64,000 nt of DNA from Bordetella parapertussis (lineage in GTDB: Bacteria > Pseudomonadota > Gammaproteobacteria > Burkholderiales > Burkholderiaceae_A), in NCBI GenBank assembly GCA_945862985.1, contig CAMAZF010000008.1:1-64000 (forward strand), written 5' to 3'. Positions within the stretch are counted from its first letter, which is position 1, and each line of letters starts with the position of its first letter. Position numbers and translations under genes: made by a program. Under the pieces are notes generated by a model. That model was not told the DNA's origin and did not search any database. It was given only the letters and a program-made list of their open reading frames with translations. Positions 1 through 7,683 of the stretch are shown piece after piece.

Positions 1-285
1 AAGCGTGCAGGGCTCACGCCCAGGGACATTGACCTCTGGGAGATCAACGAGGCCTTCTCGTCCGTGGTGCTGACCTTTATTGAGCGGATGGGTATTTCGA
101 TGGACCGCGTCAATGTGAATGGCGGCGCGATCGCCATGGGGCACCCCCTCGGGGCAAGCGGCGCGATGATTCTGGGCACTCTTATCGACGAGCTTGAGCG
201 GCAGGGAAAGTCTCGGGGGCTCGTAACCCTCTGTGTCGCAGCCGGTATGGGTGTGGCCATGGTGATTCAGCGTGAAGGAGCTTGA
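1..285 (+). CDS. Thiolase (acetyl-CoA C-acyltransferase), C-terminal part, cut by window edge
   Basis: Only the last 94 codons are present; the reading frame is open from base 1. The visible part is the C-terminal catalytic half of a thiolase: the N-E-A-F motif (about residue 19 of the fragment), the G-H-P-L-G-A-S-G loop carrying the catalytic histidine, and a final L-C-V-A-A-G-M-G segment carrying the second catalytic cysteine. Thiolases cleave 3-ketoacyl-CoA with CoA to give acetyl-CoA, the last step of beta-oxidation. The FadB-type gene starts 1 base after its stop codon, so the two form the usual thiolase/multifunctional-enzyme pair. Substrate chain length cannot be judged from this fragment. 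Confidence 0.93.
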   Translation, partial: KRAGLTPRDIDLWEINEAFSSVVLTFIERMGISMDRVNVNGGAIAMGHPLGASGAMILGTLIDELERQGKSRGLVTLCVAAGMGVAMVIQREGA

Positions 286-286
286 G

Positions 287-2455
287 ATGACACAGCGTTC
301 AATTCGACTTGAGGTCGATTCCAATCACATTGCTCACCTGATTCTGGATACGCCGGATCGGAGCATGAATGTCATCGATCAACAGTTTCTAGATGACCTG
401 CACGCTCACGCAGCCACCATTCGTGAGGACGCTTCTATTGTTGGGGCGATTGTCCGAAGTGCTAAGCCAGCCTTTGTGGCGGGTGCGGATCTCACCACCA
501 TGGAACGCAACCTCGAGCAGATGGATCAGGACCCTATTGAGGTGGCGTTCGAGAAGTTTTTCACCTTGTCCAAGGCCATTCGAGAGATCGAGTTGCTCAC
601 CAAGCCGGTGGTCGCGCTCATCGACGGTGCTGCCATGGGCGGTGGATTTGAGCTTTGTCTGGGATGCCATCGTCGATTGATGTCAGACAGCGCCAGAGCC
701 ATGGTTGGTCTGCCTGAGGTTCAGGTGGGACTGCTGCCGGGCGGCGGTGGAACCCAGCGGCTCATTCGCATGTTGGGCATTAATCAGTCGCTGCCTTGGT
801 TATTGGAGGGCAAGTCTGCGGGGCCTGAGGCCGCCCTGAAGGCGGGACTGGTGGATGAGGTCATGCCACCGGAGCAGCTCATCCCTGCAGCCACTGCATG
901 GATCCTCTCTCAACCCAAAGTCACCAAGCCATGGGATGAGAAGGGCTTTCGAATCCCGGGTGGTGGTCCAACCGATCCGCGGGTCGCCCCATCCTTTGTG
1001 GTGGGCAACGCGATGCTCATGGCGAATACGCAGGGCAATATCCCTGCGCCACTCTCCATCCAGAGCTGCGTATTTGAGGGGGCTCAGCTTCCCTTTGATC
1101 GCGCCTTGCGCCTCGAGGTCAAGTACCTCCTTGACGCATCACTCAACAGCCCAGTCTCTAAAAGCATGATTCGCACCCTGTTTCTGAGCAAGACGCGTGC
1201 GGAGCGTGGGGCCAGCCGTCCTGCGGACATTCCCCCCTCGCAGATTGAGAGGCTCGGGATCATCGGGGCAGGCATGATGGGGCTTGGAATTGCGAAGGCC
1301 GCTTCCAGGCGAGGAATTTCGGTCAAGCTCATGGATCAATCACTTGAGCGTGCGCGCTCGGCCTGCGAACACATCAAGGCTGATTTTCAGAAGCAGGTCG
1401 ATCGAGGCCGTCTCTCTGCGGACGCCATGGATCGGGCCATTTGTCTGATCGAACCGGTCGGTACTCCTGCAGATCTGTCCGATCGAGAGCTGGTGATTGA
1501 GGCCGTGTTCGAAGACTTAGATTTGAAGCAACGCCTCGTGAGCAGCCTCGATGGGCATGTCTCCCCGGACTGCATCATTGCGACCAACACGTCAGGGCTT
1601 CCGATTGCAAAAATCGCCGGTGCCAGCACCCGTTCAGAGAGAGTGATCGGACTTCACTTCTTCTCTCCGGCAGACCGGATGCCCTTGGTCGAGGTGATTC
1701 GGGGGCCCAAGACCACCGATGCCTGCCTAGCCAAGAGCCTTGACTTCACCCTGCAGTTGAAGAAAACGCCCATTGTGGTGCGAGATTCTCGAGGGTTTTT
1801 TACCAGCAGATTCATTGGCGCTTTTGTGGATGATGCGATTGGTATGGTCGCCGAGGGCGTGAGTCCTGCATTGATTGAGAATTGCTCCCGACAGGTGGGC
1901 ATGCCGGTCGGGCCATTGGCCATCACGGACGAGCTCTCGATCGAGCTCTCCGTGCACGCGGGTGAGGCCCATCGAAAAGTCTACGGGTCAGACTACCGAG
2001 AGGGTCGATCGGTCCCGGTTCTGCGCGCGCTCTTTGAGCGGGGGAGATTGGGCAAAAAGGTTGGAAAGGGCTTCTATGATTATTCAGAGTCAGGAAAGGT
2101 GGTCTGGCCTGGACTCTCGGAGCTCTATCCTCTCGCTGAGCATCAGCCCGACCCTGAACGCTTGAGGAGGAGGATCCTTTTTGTTCAGATCATCGAGGCG
2201 CTCAAGGCTGTGGAGGAGGGCGTGCTCACCTCCGCCGCCGACGGTGATTTGGGGTCCATTCTGGGGGTTGGATTTCCAGCCTACACGGGGGGCCCCTTCT
2301 GTTATGTGGACGCGATGACGCCAGGCGTTTTCGCCGATGAATGTGATCGTCTCGCCGACCTTTTCGGAGAACACCTGAGACCCCCTGCCATTTTGAGAGA
2401 GATGGCGAGTGCGGGTCAGCGTTTCTATGGAAACCAAGCAAGAAGATTGGGCTGA
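287..2455 (+). CDS. FadB-type enoyl-CoA hydratase / 3-hydroxyacyl-CoA dehydrogenase
   Basis: A 722-residue fusion enzyme catalysing hydration of 2-enoyl-CoA and oxidation of 3-hydroxyacyl-CoA. The N-terminal crotonase domain has the oxyanion-hole stretch G-A-A-M-G-G-G and both acidic residues expected of an active hydratase (in G-G-G-F-E-L and L-P-E-V). The second half begins with a Rossmann NAD site (I-I-G-A-G-M-M-G-L-G, near residue 326) and contains the catalytic-histidine motif G-L-H-F-F-S-P; a duplicated C-terminal helical domain follows. I chose ATG 287 because GAAGGAG lies 6 bases upstream; a GTG at 272 would overlap the thiolase. The length matches FadB/FadJ (about 715-730). A second such enzyme lies at 27.9-29.8 kb, so this copy probably serves a specialised substrate. 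Confidence 0.93.
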   Translation: MTQRSIRLEVDSNHIAHLILDTPDRSMNVIDQQFLDDLHAHAATIREDASIVGAIVRSAKPAFVAGADLTTMERNLEQMDQDPIEVAFEKFFTLSKAIREIELLTKPVVALIDGAAMGGGFELCLGCHRRLMSDSARAMVGLPEVQVGLLPGGGGTQRLIRMLGINQSLPWLLEGKSAGPEAALKAGLVDEVMPPEQLIPAATAWILSQPKVTKPWDEKGFRIPGGGPTDPRVAPSFVVGNAMLMANTQGNIPAPLSIQSCVFEGAQLPFDRALRLEVKYLLDASLNSPVSKSMIRTLFLSKTRAERGASRPADIPPSQIERLGIIGAGMMGLGIAKAASRRGISVKLMDQSLERARSACEHIKADFQKQVDRGRLSADAMDRAICLIEPVGTPADLSDRELVIEAVFEDLDLKQRLVSSLDGHVSPDCIIATNTSGLPIAKIAGASTRSERVIGLHFFSPADRMPLVEVIRGPKTTDACLAKSLDFTLQLKKTPIVVRDSRGFFTSRFIGAFVDDAIGMVAEGVSPALIENCSRQVGMPVGPLAITDELSIELSVHAGEAHRKVYGSDYREGRSVPVLRALFERGRLGKKVGKGFYDYSESGKVVWPGLSELYPLAEHQPDPERLRRRILFVQIIEALKAVEEGVLTSAADGDLGSILGVGFPAYTGGPFCYVDAMTPGVFADECDRLADLFGEHLRPPAILREMASAGQRFYGNQARRLG

Positions 2456-2457
2456 GC

Positions 2458-4074
2458 ATGGAATTCGATTTCATCGTCATTGGAGCGGGGTCTGCTGGAG
2501 GGCAGCTCGTCTCCGAGCTCACTCGAGATCCTGCGCGTCGTGTGCTGCTGATTGAGGCAGGAGGAAGCCACAAGGACCTGAAGGTCGAGATGCCTGCTGG
2601 CTGGGGTGCACTTGGAAATGACCCCAAATTCAGCTGGTGTCATTGGACAGAGCCCGAGCCCATGGCACACGGCCGTCGCGTCTCCATTCCAAGGGGAAAA
2701 GTGCTCGGAGGATCCTCGTCCATCAATGGAATGATCTACATTCGTGGCCAACGATCCGATTACGACGCATGGGTCCAGGAGGGGGCATCGGGCTGGTCGT
2801 GGGATGAACTCCTCCCAGACTTTATGGCGACCGAGCATCAGCTCAACCTAAAGAACGATGCCCACGGTGTGGGCGGGTCACTGACTGCTGCGAGCCTGGC
2901 CACTGTTCATCCGGTCTCACGCGCCATGATCGAGGCAGCAAAGTCAGCCGGCCTGTCTGAGGTAGACGACTTCAATGCCGGCCAAGCGGAGGGTTGCGGG
3001 CTCTATCAGGTGAATGTCCGAGAGGGCCGCCGAGAGTCGATTGCACATAGGGCGATTGAGCCAGCACTCAAGCGAAAGAACCTCACACTGGCAGACCACT
3101 CTCTGGTCGAGCAGATACTTTTCGAAGGCAGGCGAGCCACTGGAGTCCGATACCGGCGACGCGATGGGACGGTTGTGGATGCGCGTGCGAGCATCGAAGT
3201 CATCGTATGTGCTGGAAGCCTGGAGTCCCCCGGCATTCTGATGCGCTCGGGCATTGGCCCCTCTGATCAACTTCAGGCACTTGGTATCCCGGTCCTCCAT
3301 CACCTTCCTGGGGTTGGGCAGAATCTTCAGGACCATGCTGTCATTCCAATGGCCTATCGGTTGAGAGCAGGGGCTCCGAGTCTGAATGCATCGCTTCGAG
3401 GCTTGGGCTTGGTTGCGAGCCTGCTTCGATACCTACTGACGCGCTCTGGGCCCATGACCACGCCTCCTGCCGAGTTTGGCGCATACATCCGATCGAGTGA
3501 GGGCTTGCCCCATTCGGATGTACAGGTCTTTGGTCTGCCCGTCACGGGCGACATTGAGGCGGCGCTCAAGGGCGGCCGACAGACCACAGAATCCAAGCCG
3601 GGACTCACCCTGGCTCCCTATCAGGTACGACCTTGGTCTCGTGGTCAGATCACCCTGAAGGACGCAGACCCAAGGTCTCTCCCAAGAGTGCAGGTGAACT
3701 ATCTCACCGATGAGCGGGATCAGCTGGTGTCCTTGCGTGCAGTCCGATGGCTGCGAGAGATGACCTCTCAGCCGTCCCTGCGAGACCTGATTGAGCACGA
3801 GACCGAGCCTGGCGCGCAAAGGACCAGTGACGCCGATCTCATGGAATGGATCGGTCGTGTCGTGACCACGGGACATCATCCGGTCGGGACTTGTCGCATG
3901 GGCCAAGCCAACGACCCTCGATCGGTGGTAGACCCCCAGTTAAGGGTGAATGGGCTGGAGGGCCTCCGAGTTGCCGACGCAAGCGTGATGCCATCGCTCA
4001 TCAGCGGAAATACGAATGCCACTGCCGTGGTGATTGGCCACCGGGCGGCTCGGTTGATCACTTCGTCGACTTGA
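2458..4074 (+). CDS. GMC-family FAD-dependent oxidoreductase (alcohol/choline dehydrogenase-like)
   Basis: 538 residues, starting 2 bases after the stop of the FadB-type gene, so co-transcribed with it. The N-terminus has the dinucleotide-binding motif V-I-G-A-G-S-A-G-G followed by the GMC signature around G-G-S-S-S-I-N-G. The C-terminal motif H-H-P-V-G-T-C-R-M-G (His about 473-474) and the later N-T-N-A-T segment supply the usual His/Asn active-site pair. Members of the glucose-methanol-choline family oxidise primary or secondary alcohols with FAD. No signal peptide is seen, so it is cytoplasmic. In this operon it probably oxidises a hydroxyl on the substrate before or during beta-oxidation; choline is unlikely because no betaine aldehyde dehydrogenase is nearby. 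Confidence 0.92.
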   Translation: MEFDFIVIGAGSAGGQLVSELTRDPARRVLLIEAGGSHKDLKVEMPAGWGALGNDPKFSWCHWTEPEPMAHGRRVSIPRGKVLGGSSSINGMIYIRGQRSDYDAWVQEGASGWSWDELLPDFMATEHQLNLKNDAHGVGGSLTAASLATVHPVSRAMIEAAKSAGLSEVDDFNAGQAEGCGLYQVNVREGRRESIAHRAIEPALKRKNLTLADHSLVEQILFEGRRATGVRYRRRDGTVVDARASIEVIVCAGSLESPGILMRSGIGPSDQLQALGIPVLHHLPGVGQNLQDHAVIPMAYRLRAGAPSLNASLRGLGLVASLLRYLLTRSGPMTTPPAEFGAYIRSSEGLPHSDVQVFGLPVTGDIEAALKGGRQTTESKPGLTLAPYQVRPWSRGQITLKDADPRSLPRVQVNYLTDERDQLVSLRAVRWLREMTSQPSLRDLIEHETEPGAQRTSDADLMEWIGRVVTTGHHPVGTCRMGQANDPRSVVDPQLRVNGLEGLRVADASVMPSLISGNTNATAVVIGHRAARLITSST

Positions 4075-5359
4075 GCCCAGCGATGACTGCGCGAGCAGCC
4101 TCTAGGTGTAAGGCATCTGTCTCGCTTGAGCTTGGGCTGGGGTGGCTTCCGAGGTGCACGATCACTAAATCGTGGTCGGGATAAACCACCAAACGCTGTC
4201 CGAACGCGCCACCCATATAGAAATGACGAGGCTGTCCGTGATGCACCCAGAACTGGGCCCGATAGCTATGGTCTGGGCGTGAGGCTTCTTTGCCACTTTT
4301 TCGGTATGCCTCGCGAGACCCACCCGCTGCGAGTGCCCGAGCGACTCGGGAGGGAATGACCTGCTGAACAGAATCTTGTTGGGTGGCCACCAGCATCGCC
4401 TGTCCGAGCTTGCCCAGGTCTGAGAGCGTCGCGTTAAAGCCGGCAAAGCTCACCTCTGTACCTGAGGGATCGAGCATCATGAAACCATCTTCCGTCGCGC
4501 CGAGCGGCTCCCACAGACGTCTCTGAATCCAGTGCGAGACCGATTGATTCGCAGCGCGTGAACAGACCCAAGCCAGGACATCCGTGGCCGGGCTTCGGTA
4601 ACGAAATGCCGTTCCTCGTGGGTCGGACTCGAGCTGCTTGAGCGAGGGCAGCATGGCCAAGATACCTGAGGGGTCTTTGGGGTCACGGAGCTGGGGAGCC
4701 CAGCCCATGGCGCCCACGTAGCGAAAGATGTCCGACTTCGGATCGGTGTAGACCTCTGTGAAGCGAACGCTGTCCGTCATGTCCGCAACCTGTTGGATGG
4801 TGGCATCGCCCCAAGCACTCTCGCTGAGTTCAGGAATGATGCTCTTCACACTCTGGTCCGGTTGGAGCTTTCCCTCCTCCATCAGCATCATGGCCATCAG
4901 ACCAACAAAGGATTTGGTCGCGGAGAAGAGGAGGTGCTGACGCTCTGGCGTCATGCCATTGAGGTAGCGCTCTTCGATGATTCGACCCTTGTGAATCACC
5001 ATCACGGCATCGGTGTGGGCCCGCTGGGCATAGTCCAGCCAGCTCAGGGGTTTTGGTTCGCCCGGAAGTGAGATCGTCAGGGCAGAAAACAGATCCGGTC
5101 GAAGGGCCTTGGGCAGCTGCTGCGGCTGACTGCTGCGTCTCACCCGTCGGGTGGGGAAGAGTTCCTCCACATGTTGAAAGGACCAGATCTTCTGCGGATA
5201 GGCTTGCCAGTTCAGGAGGTGAATTCTCGAGGCCTCATGGGGGGGAAACCCTTTCATGAGGGACTGCGGGTCTACTGATGGGGTCGGCTGGGTCGCACAA
5301 GCGACGTGTGGTGCCATCAGCAGGCAGGAGAGCAGCGACAGGCAGAAAGAAATTTTCAT
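4058..5359 (-). CDS. Exported beta-lactamase-fold serine hydrolase (class C-like esterase)
   Basis: 433 residues beginning with a Sec signal peptide (K-I-S then a hydrophobic stretch to about residue 21, A-C-A). The S-x-x-K nucleophile motif is S146-A-T-K149 and the following Y-x-S motif is near Y254-R-S256, as in the class C beta-lactamase / EstB-like family (Pfam Beta-lactamase, PF00144). Such proteins are often esterases or peptidases rather than true beta-lactamases. I place the start at the ATG directly before the signal sequence; an ATG 18 bases further upstream is also possible. Its 3' end overlaps the convergent GMC gene by 17 bases, and its start region lies only about 85 bases from the divergent ACAD gene. 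It may release an acid or alcohol from an ester or lactone in the periplasm. Confidence 0.88.
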   Translation of the reverse strand: MKISFCLSLLSCLLMAPHVACATQPTPSVDPQSLMKGFPPHEASRIHLLNWQAYPQKIWSFQHVEELFPTRRVRRSSQPQQLPKALRPDLFSALTISLPGEPKPLSWLDYAQRAHTDAVMVIHKGRIIEERYLNGMTPERQHLLFSATKSFVGLMAMMLMEEGKLQPDQSVKSIIPELSESAWGDATIQQVADMTDSVRFTEVYTDPKSDIFRYVGAMGWAPQLRDPKDPSGILAMLPSLKQLESDPRGTAFRYRSPATDVLAWVCSRAANQSVSHWIQRRLWEPLGATEDGFMMLDPSGTEVSFAGFNATLSDLGKLGQAMLVATQQDSVQQVIPSRVARALAAGGSREAYRKSGKEASRPDHSYRAQFWVHHGQPRHFYMGGAFGQRLVVYPDHDLVIVHLGSHPSPSSSETDALHLEAARAVIAGLKSTK

Positions 5360-5444
5360 TTTTCCAATGTCTGCCATGTTCTGCTCATGGACATCGTCAC
5401 TCCGGACGATGGCTTCTTTTTCACCAACGCAAACACTCGACCTT

Positions 5445-6464
5445 ATGGATTCACATTTCAGTCTTTGCCCGAGTGCTGAGCAGCAGCAGTTGGTTGAGGC
5501 AGTGGGCCGTATGCTCAGAGGCCTGGCAGATCCCATGGATGCCTCGGCCGTGCGAGAGGGCCTCATGGATCTGGGACTGTTGGGCGCTCAGCTCGATGAA
5601 CAGGACGGCGGATGGGGTCAGTCCTTGGCTACCCTTGTCCTGGTGCATGAGATGCTCGGGCTGTGGCGTACCCAGCCGTGTCTGTTGGAATGGACGGTTG
5701 TGCTGACGGATGTCTGGGGCATGCAGGGCCTGCCCATCGCACCATGCATCGATCAGGCGCTCTGGTCTGAGCGGCCCACGGTCCGAGGGGTTCTCTCTCC
5801 CCAGGGGGACCATTGGATGCTCGATGGATCGATCCGATTGTCGGGAGCGCCCAAGAGTCCCGCTGAATGGGTGGTGTGGTTTGAGGATGACCGAGCAGTG
5901 CGTCACATGACGGTGTTTTCTCCCTCCACGCTGCCGCAGTCATGCCCAAGCTTCTCCCCCTTGCAGAATGAGCTTCAAACCTGGGTGTTTCATCAGCAGA
6001 TGGTTCCGCTTCATCTGGTGAGGCCAGCCCGAGTGGTGATGCGAGCCTCATGGGCCATTCTCCGGTCGGCGGAACTGGTGGGCTGGTCCCAATCAGTACT
6101 GGACCAGTGTGTGAACTATGTTCAGTCCCGAGAGCAGTTTGGCGGGCCGATTGGCCGCTTCCAAGCCATACAACACAGCCTCGCCAAGATGCTGATCTCA
6201 GTCGAGGCTGCTCGATCCGCAGTCTACGGTGCCGCATGCCTGCTGCCGACAGCGACTTCAGAGGCCGAGCGCTGGTCGCATGGTGCACAGGCTGTCCTGG
6301 AGGCCTTGGAGGCGAGTCGCTTCTGCACCCAAGAAGCGATTCAAGTGCATGGAGGAATGGGCTATACCCGGGATTGCGGCCTGGATCGTCCCTTGCTCAC
6401 TTGCTTCCAGATTGAGGCTCAGCTCCAGCAAATGACTGACTGGGTGGGGGCGATATCGATATGA
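5445..6464 (+). CDS. Acyl-CoA dehydrogenase, short subunit lacking the usual catalytic glutamate
   Basis: About 339 residues, shorter than a standard ACAD (about 380-400). The C-terminal helical domain is clear (R-E-Q-F-G near residue 230, then Q-V-H-G-G-M-G-Y-T). The N-terminal half is divergent, and the middle beta domain is poorly conserved. I see no Y-E-G-T glutamate, and no glutamate in the alternative helix position (the stretch reads A-S-W-A-I-L-R). The start could be ATG 5445 (chosen, closest to the homologous region) or ATG 5409. It overlaps the following ACAD gene by 4 bases (ATGA), so the two are translationally coupled. That pattern matches alpha2-beta2 heteromeric ACADs of steroid and related catabolism, in which one subunit is non-catalytic. 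Subunit pairing is inferred. Confidence 0.85.
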   Translation: MDSHFSLCPSAEQQQLVEAVGRMLRGLADPMDASAVREGLMDLGLLGAQLDEQDGGWGQSLATLVLVHEMLGLWRTQPCLLEWTVVLTDVWGMQGLPIAPCIDQALWSERPTVRGVLSPQGDHWMLDGSIRLSGAPKSPAEWVVWFEDDRAVRHMTVFSPSTLPQSCPSFSPLQNELQTWVFHQQMVPLHLVRPARVVMRASWAILRSAELVGWSQSVLDQCVNYVQSREQFGGPIGRFQAIQHSLAKMLISVEAARSAVYGAACLLPTATSEAERWSHGAQAVLEALEASRFCTQEAIQVHGGMGYTRDCGLDRPLLTCFQIEAQLQQMTDWVGAISI

Positions 6465-7645
6465 ATCTTCAAGAGTCTCCAGAGCTTCTTGCTTTTAGGG
6501 CCAGCGTTCGAGACTGGATGTCAGCCCATTTCGCAGGCTCGTTTCGACAGTTGGAGGGTGTGATTGGCCCGGGCTCGAAGGGATTTGACTGCGAACTTGC
6601 GAAAGCCTGGGAGCGCAAGGTGGCTTCTGGGGGCTGGATCGGTCTTACCTGGCCGAGCGCTGTCGGCGGTAGGGCACTGCCACTTGTATATGAGATGGCT
6701 TTTCAAGAGGAATACGTTCGCTCGGGCGGACCGGGCCGCTTAGGGCACATTGGGGAACATCTGCTGGCACCAACCCTCATTGCTGAGGGGACTGAGGCTC
6801 AGCGAGCCCGATTCCTGCCTCCCATTCTTCGGGGGGAAGCGTTCTGGGCTCAGGGCTACTCGGAGCCCGGCGCCGGCTCCGATCTGGCGAGTCTTCGAAC
6901 ACGCGCTGATTGGGACCCAGATGGCCAGCAATGGCGGGTGACGGGGCAGAAGGTCTGGACCTCTTGGGCGCGTGAGTCTGACTGGGCGTTTGTGTTGGCC
7001 CGCTCGGAGCATGGCTCACAAAGGCATCGCGGCCTGGTCTTGTTGATGGTGTCCTTGCATCAGCCGGGTGTGTCGATTCGACCCATTGAACAGATCTCCG
7101 GCGCGTCGGAATTCAACGAACTTTTTCTCGATGGGGCGATTGCGCAAGCCGACGCCGCGATTGGAGCACCCGGTGACGGCTGGCGTGTGGCCATGGATCT
7201 GTTGACGCACGAGAGGGGTGCTTCCACTCTGGGGCAGCAGGCTCAATTCATCAGAGAGTTCGAACGGCTCACGTTATTCCTGAGGCGACACTCGCTTCTG
7301 CACGACGCCTCGGTTGCGCAGGAGTGGTCGCGTCATCTCGCTCGGTTAAGAACCTTGCGTCACCATGCCATTCGGGTGGCCTCAAGCCTATCGACCTCTC
7401 AGGGGCAGAGCGCTGCTTCAGCCTCAAAGTATCTCTGGTCGAACTGGCGCCGAGATGTGGGCCATTTTGCCGCACGATGTCTGGCGCGAATCCCTTCGCT
7501 AGACGCCGCAGAAAGAGCGGTGGTGGATCACCTGATCTCTCTGTGGCTCACCTCCAAGGCAGACACCATTTATGCGGGCACCAACGAGATTCAGCTGAAC
7601 CTCATTGCCCGACGAACCCTGGGATTGCCGAGGACTTCAAGCTGA
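6461..7645 (+). CDS. Acyl-CoA dehydrogenase, catalytic partner subunit
   Basis: 394 residues with all ACAD parts: N-terminal helical domain, flavin-contacting G-Y-S-E-P-G-A-G-S-D-L-A motif, middle beta domain (V-T-G-Q-K-V-W-T-S-W-A), and C-terminal helical domain. The usual E of the Y-E-G-T motif is alanine here (I-Y-A-G-T-N-E-I-Q), as in the FadE26/FadE29-like subgroup. A glutamate in L-T-H-E-R-G-A, the position used by isovaleryl-CoA dehydrogenase and the mycobacterial heteromeric enzymes, is the probable base. It introduces a 2,3-double bond into an acyl-CoA, passing electrons to ETF. The ATGA overlap with the short ACAD gene upstream argues for a joint complex. The next gene is convergent, 18 bases away. 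Confidence 0.92.
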   Translation: MNLQESPELLAFRASVRDWMSAHFAGSFRQLEGVIGPGSKGFDCELAKAWERKVASGGWIGLTWPSAVGGRALPLVYEMAFQEEYVRSGGPGRLGHIGEHLLAPTLIAEGTEAQRARFLPPILRGEAFWAQGYSEPGAGSDLASLRTRADWDPDGQQWRVTGQKVWTSWARESDWAFVLARSEHGSQRHRGLVLLMVSLHQPGVSIRPIEQISGASEFNELFLDGAIAQADAAIGAPGDGWRVAMDLLTHERGASTLGQQAQFIREFERLTLFLRRHSLLHDASVAQEWSRHLARLRTLRHHAIRVASSLSTSQGQSAASASKYLWSNWRRDVGHFAARCLARIPSLDAAERAVVDHLISLWLTSKADTIYAGTNEIQLNLIARRTLGLPRTSS

Positions 7646-7657
7646 AGCCCTCGGCGT

Positions 7658-7683
7658 TTCAAACTACCACTTGAGCGTGGTTT
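7658..7683. terminator. Hairpin at the convergent end of the ACAD operon and TonB receptor
   Basis: An inverted repeat with arms TTCAAAC(TA)CCAC and GTGGTTTGAA, a two-base bulge and a short loop spans the stop codon of the TonB receptor. It has no clear T-run on either strand, so it may slow or end transcription from both sides but is not a canonical intrinsic terminator. Confidence 0.35.

Noticed and set aside
4058-5359. True class C beta-lactamase (AmpC)
   Set aside because: The S-x-x-K and Y-x-S motifs are present, but no AmpC regulator or K-T-G motif was seen, and the surroundings are catabolic.
4058-5566. Longer N-terminus for the serine hydrolase (start 5566)
   Set aside because: It would run over the divergent ACAD gene and place 69 residues before a good signal peptide.
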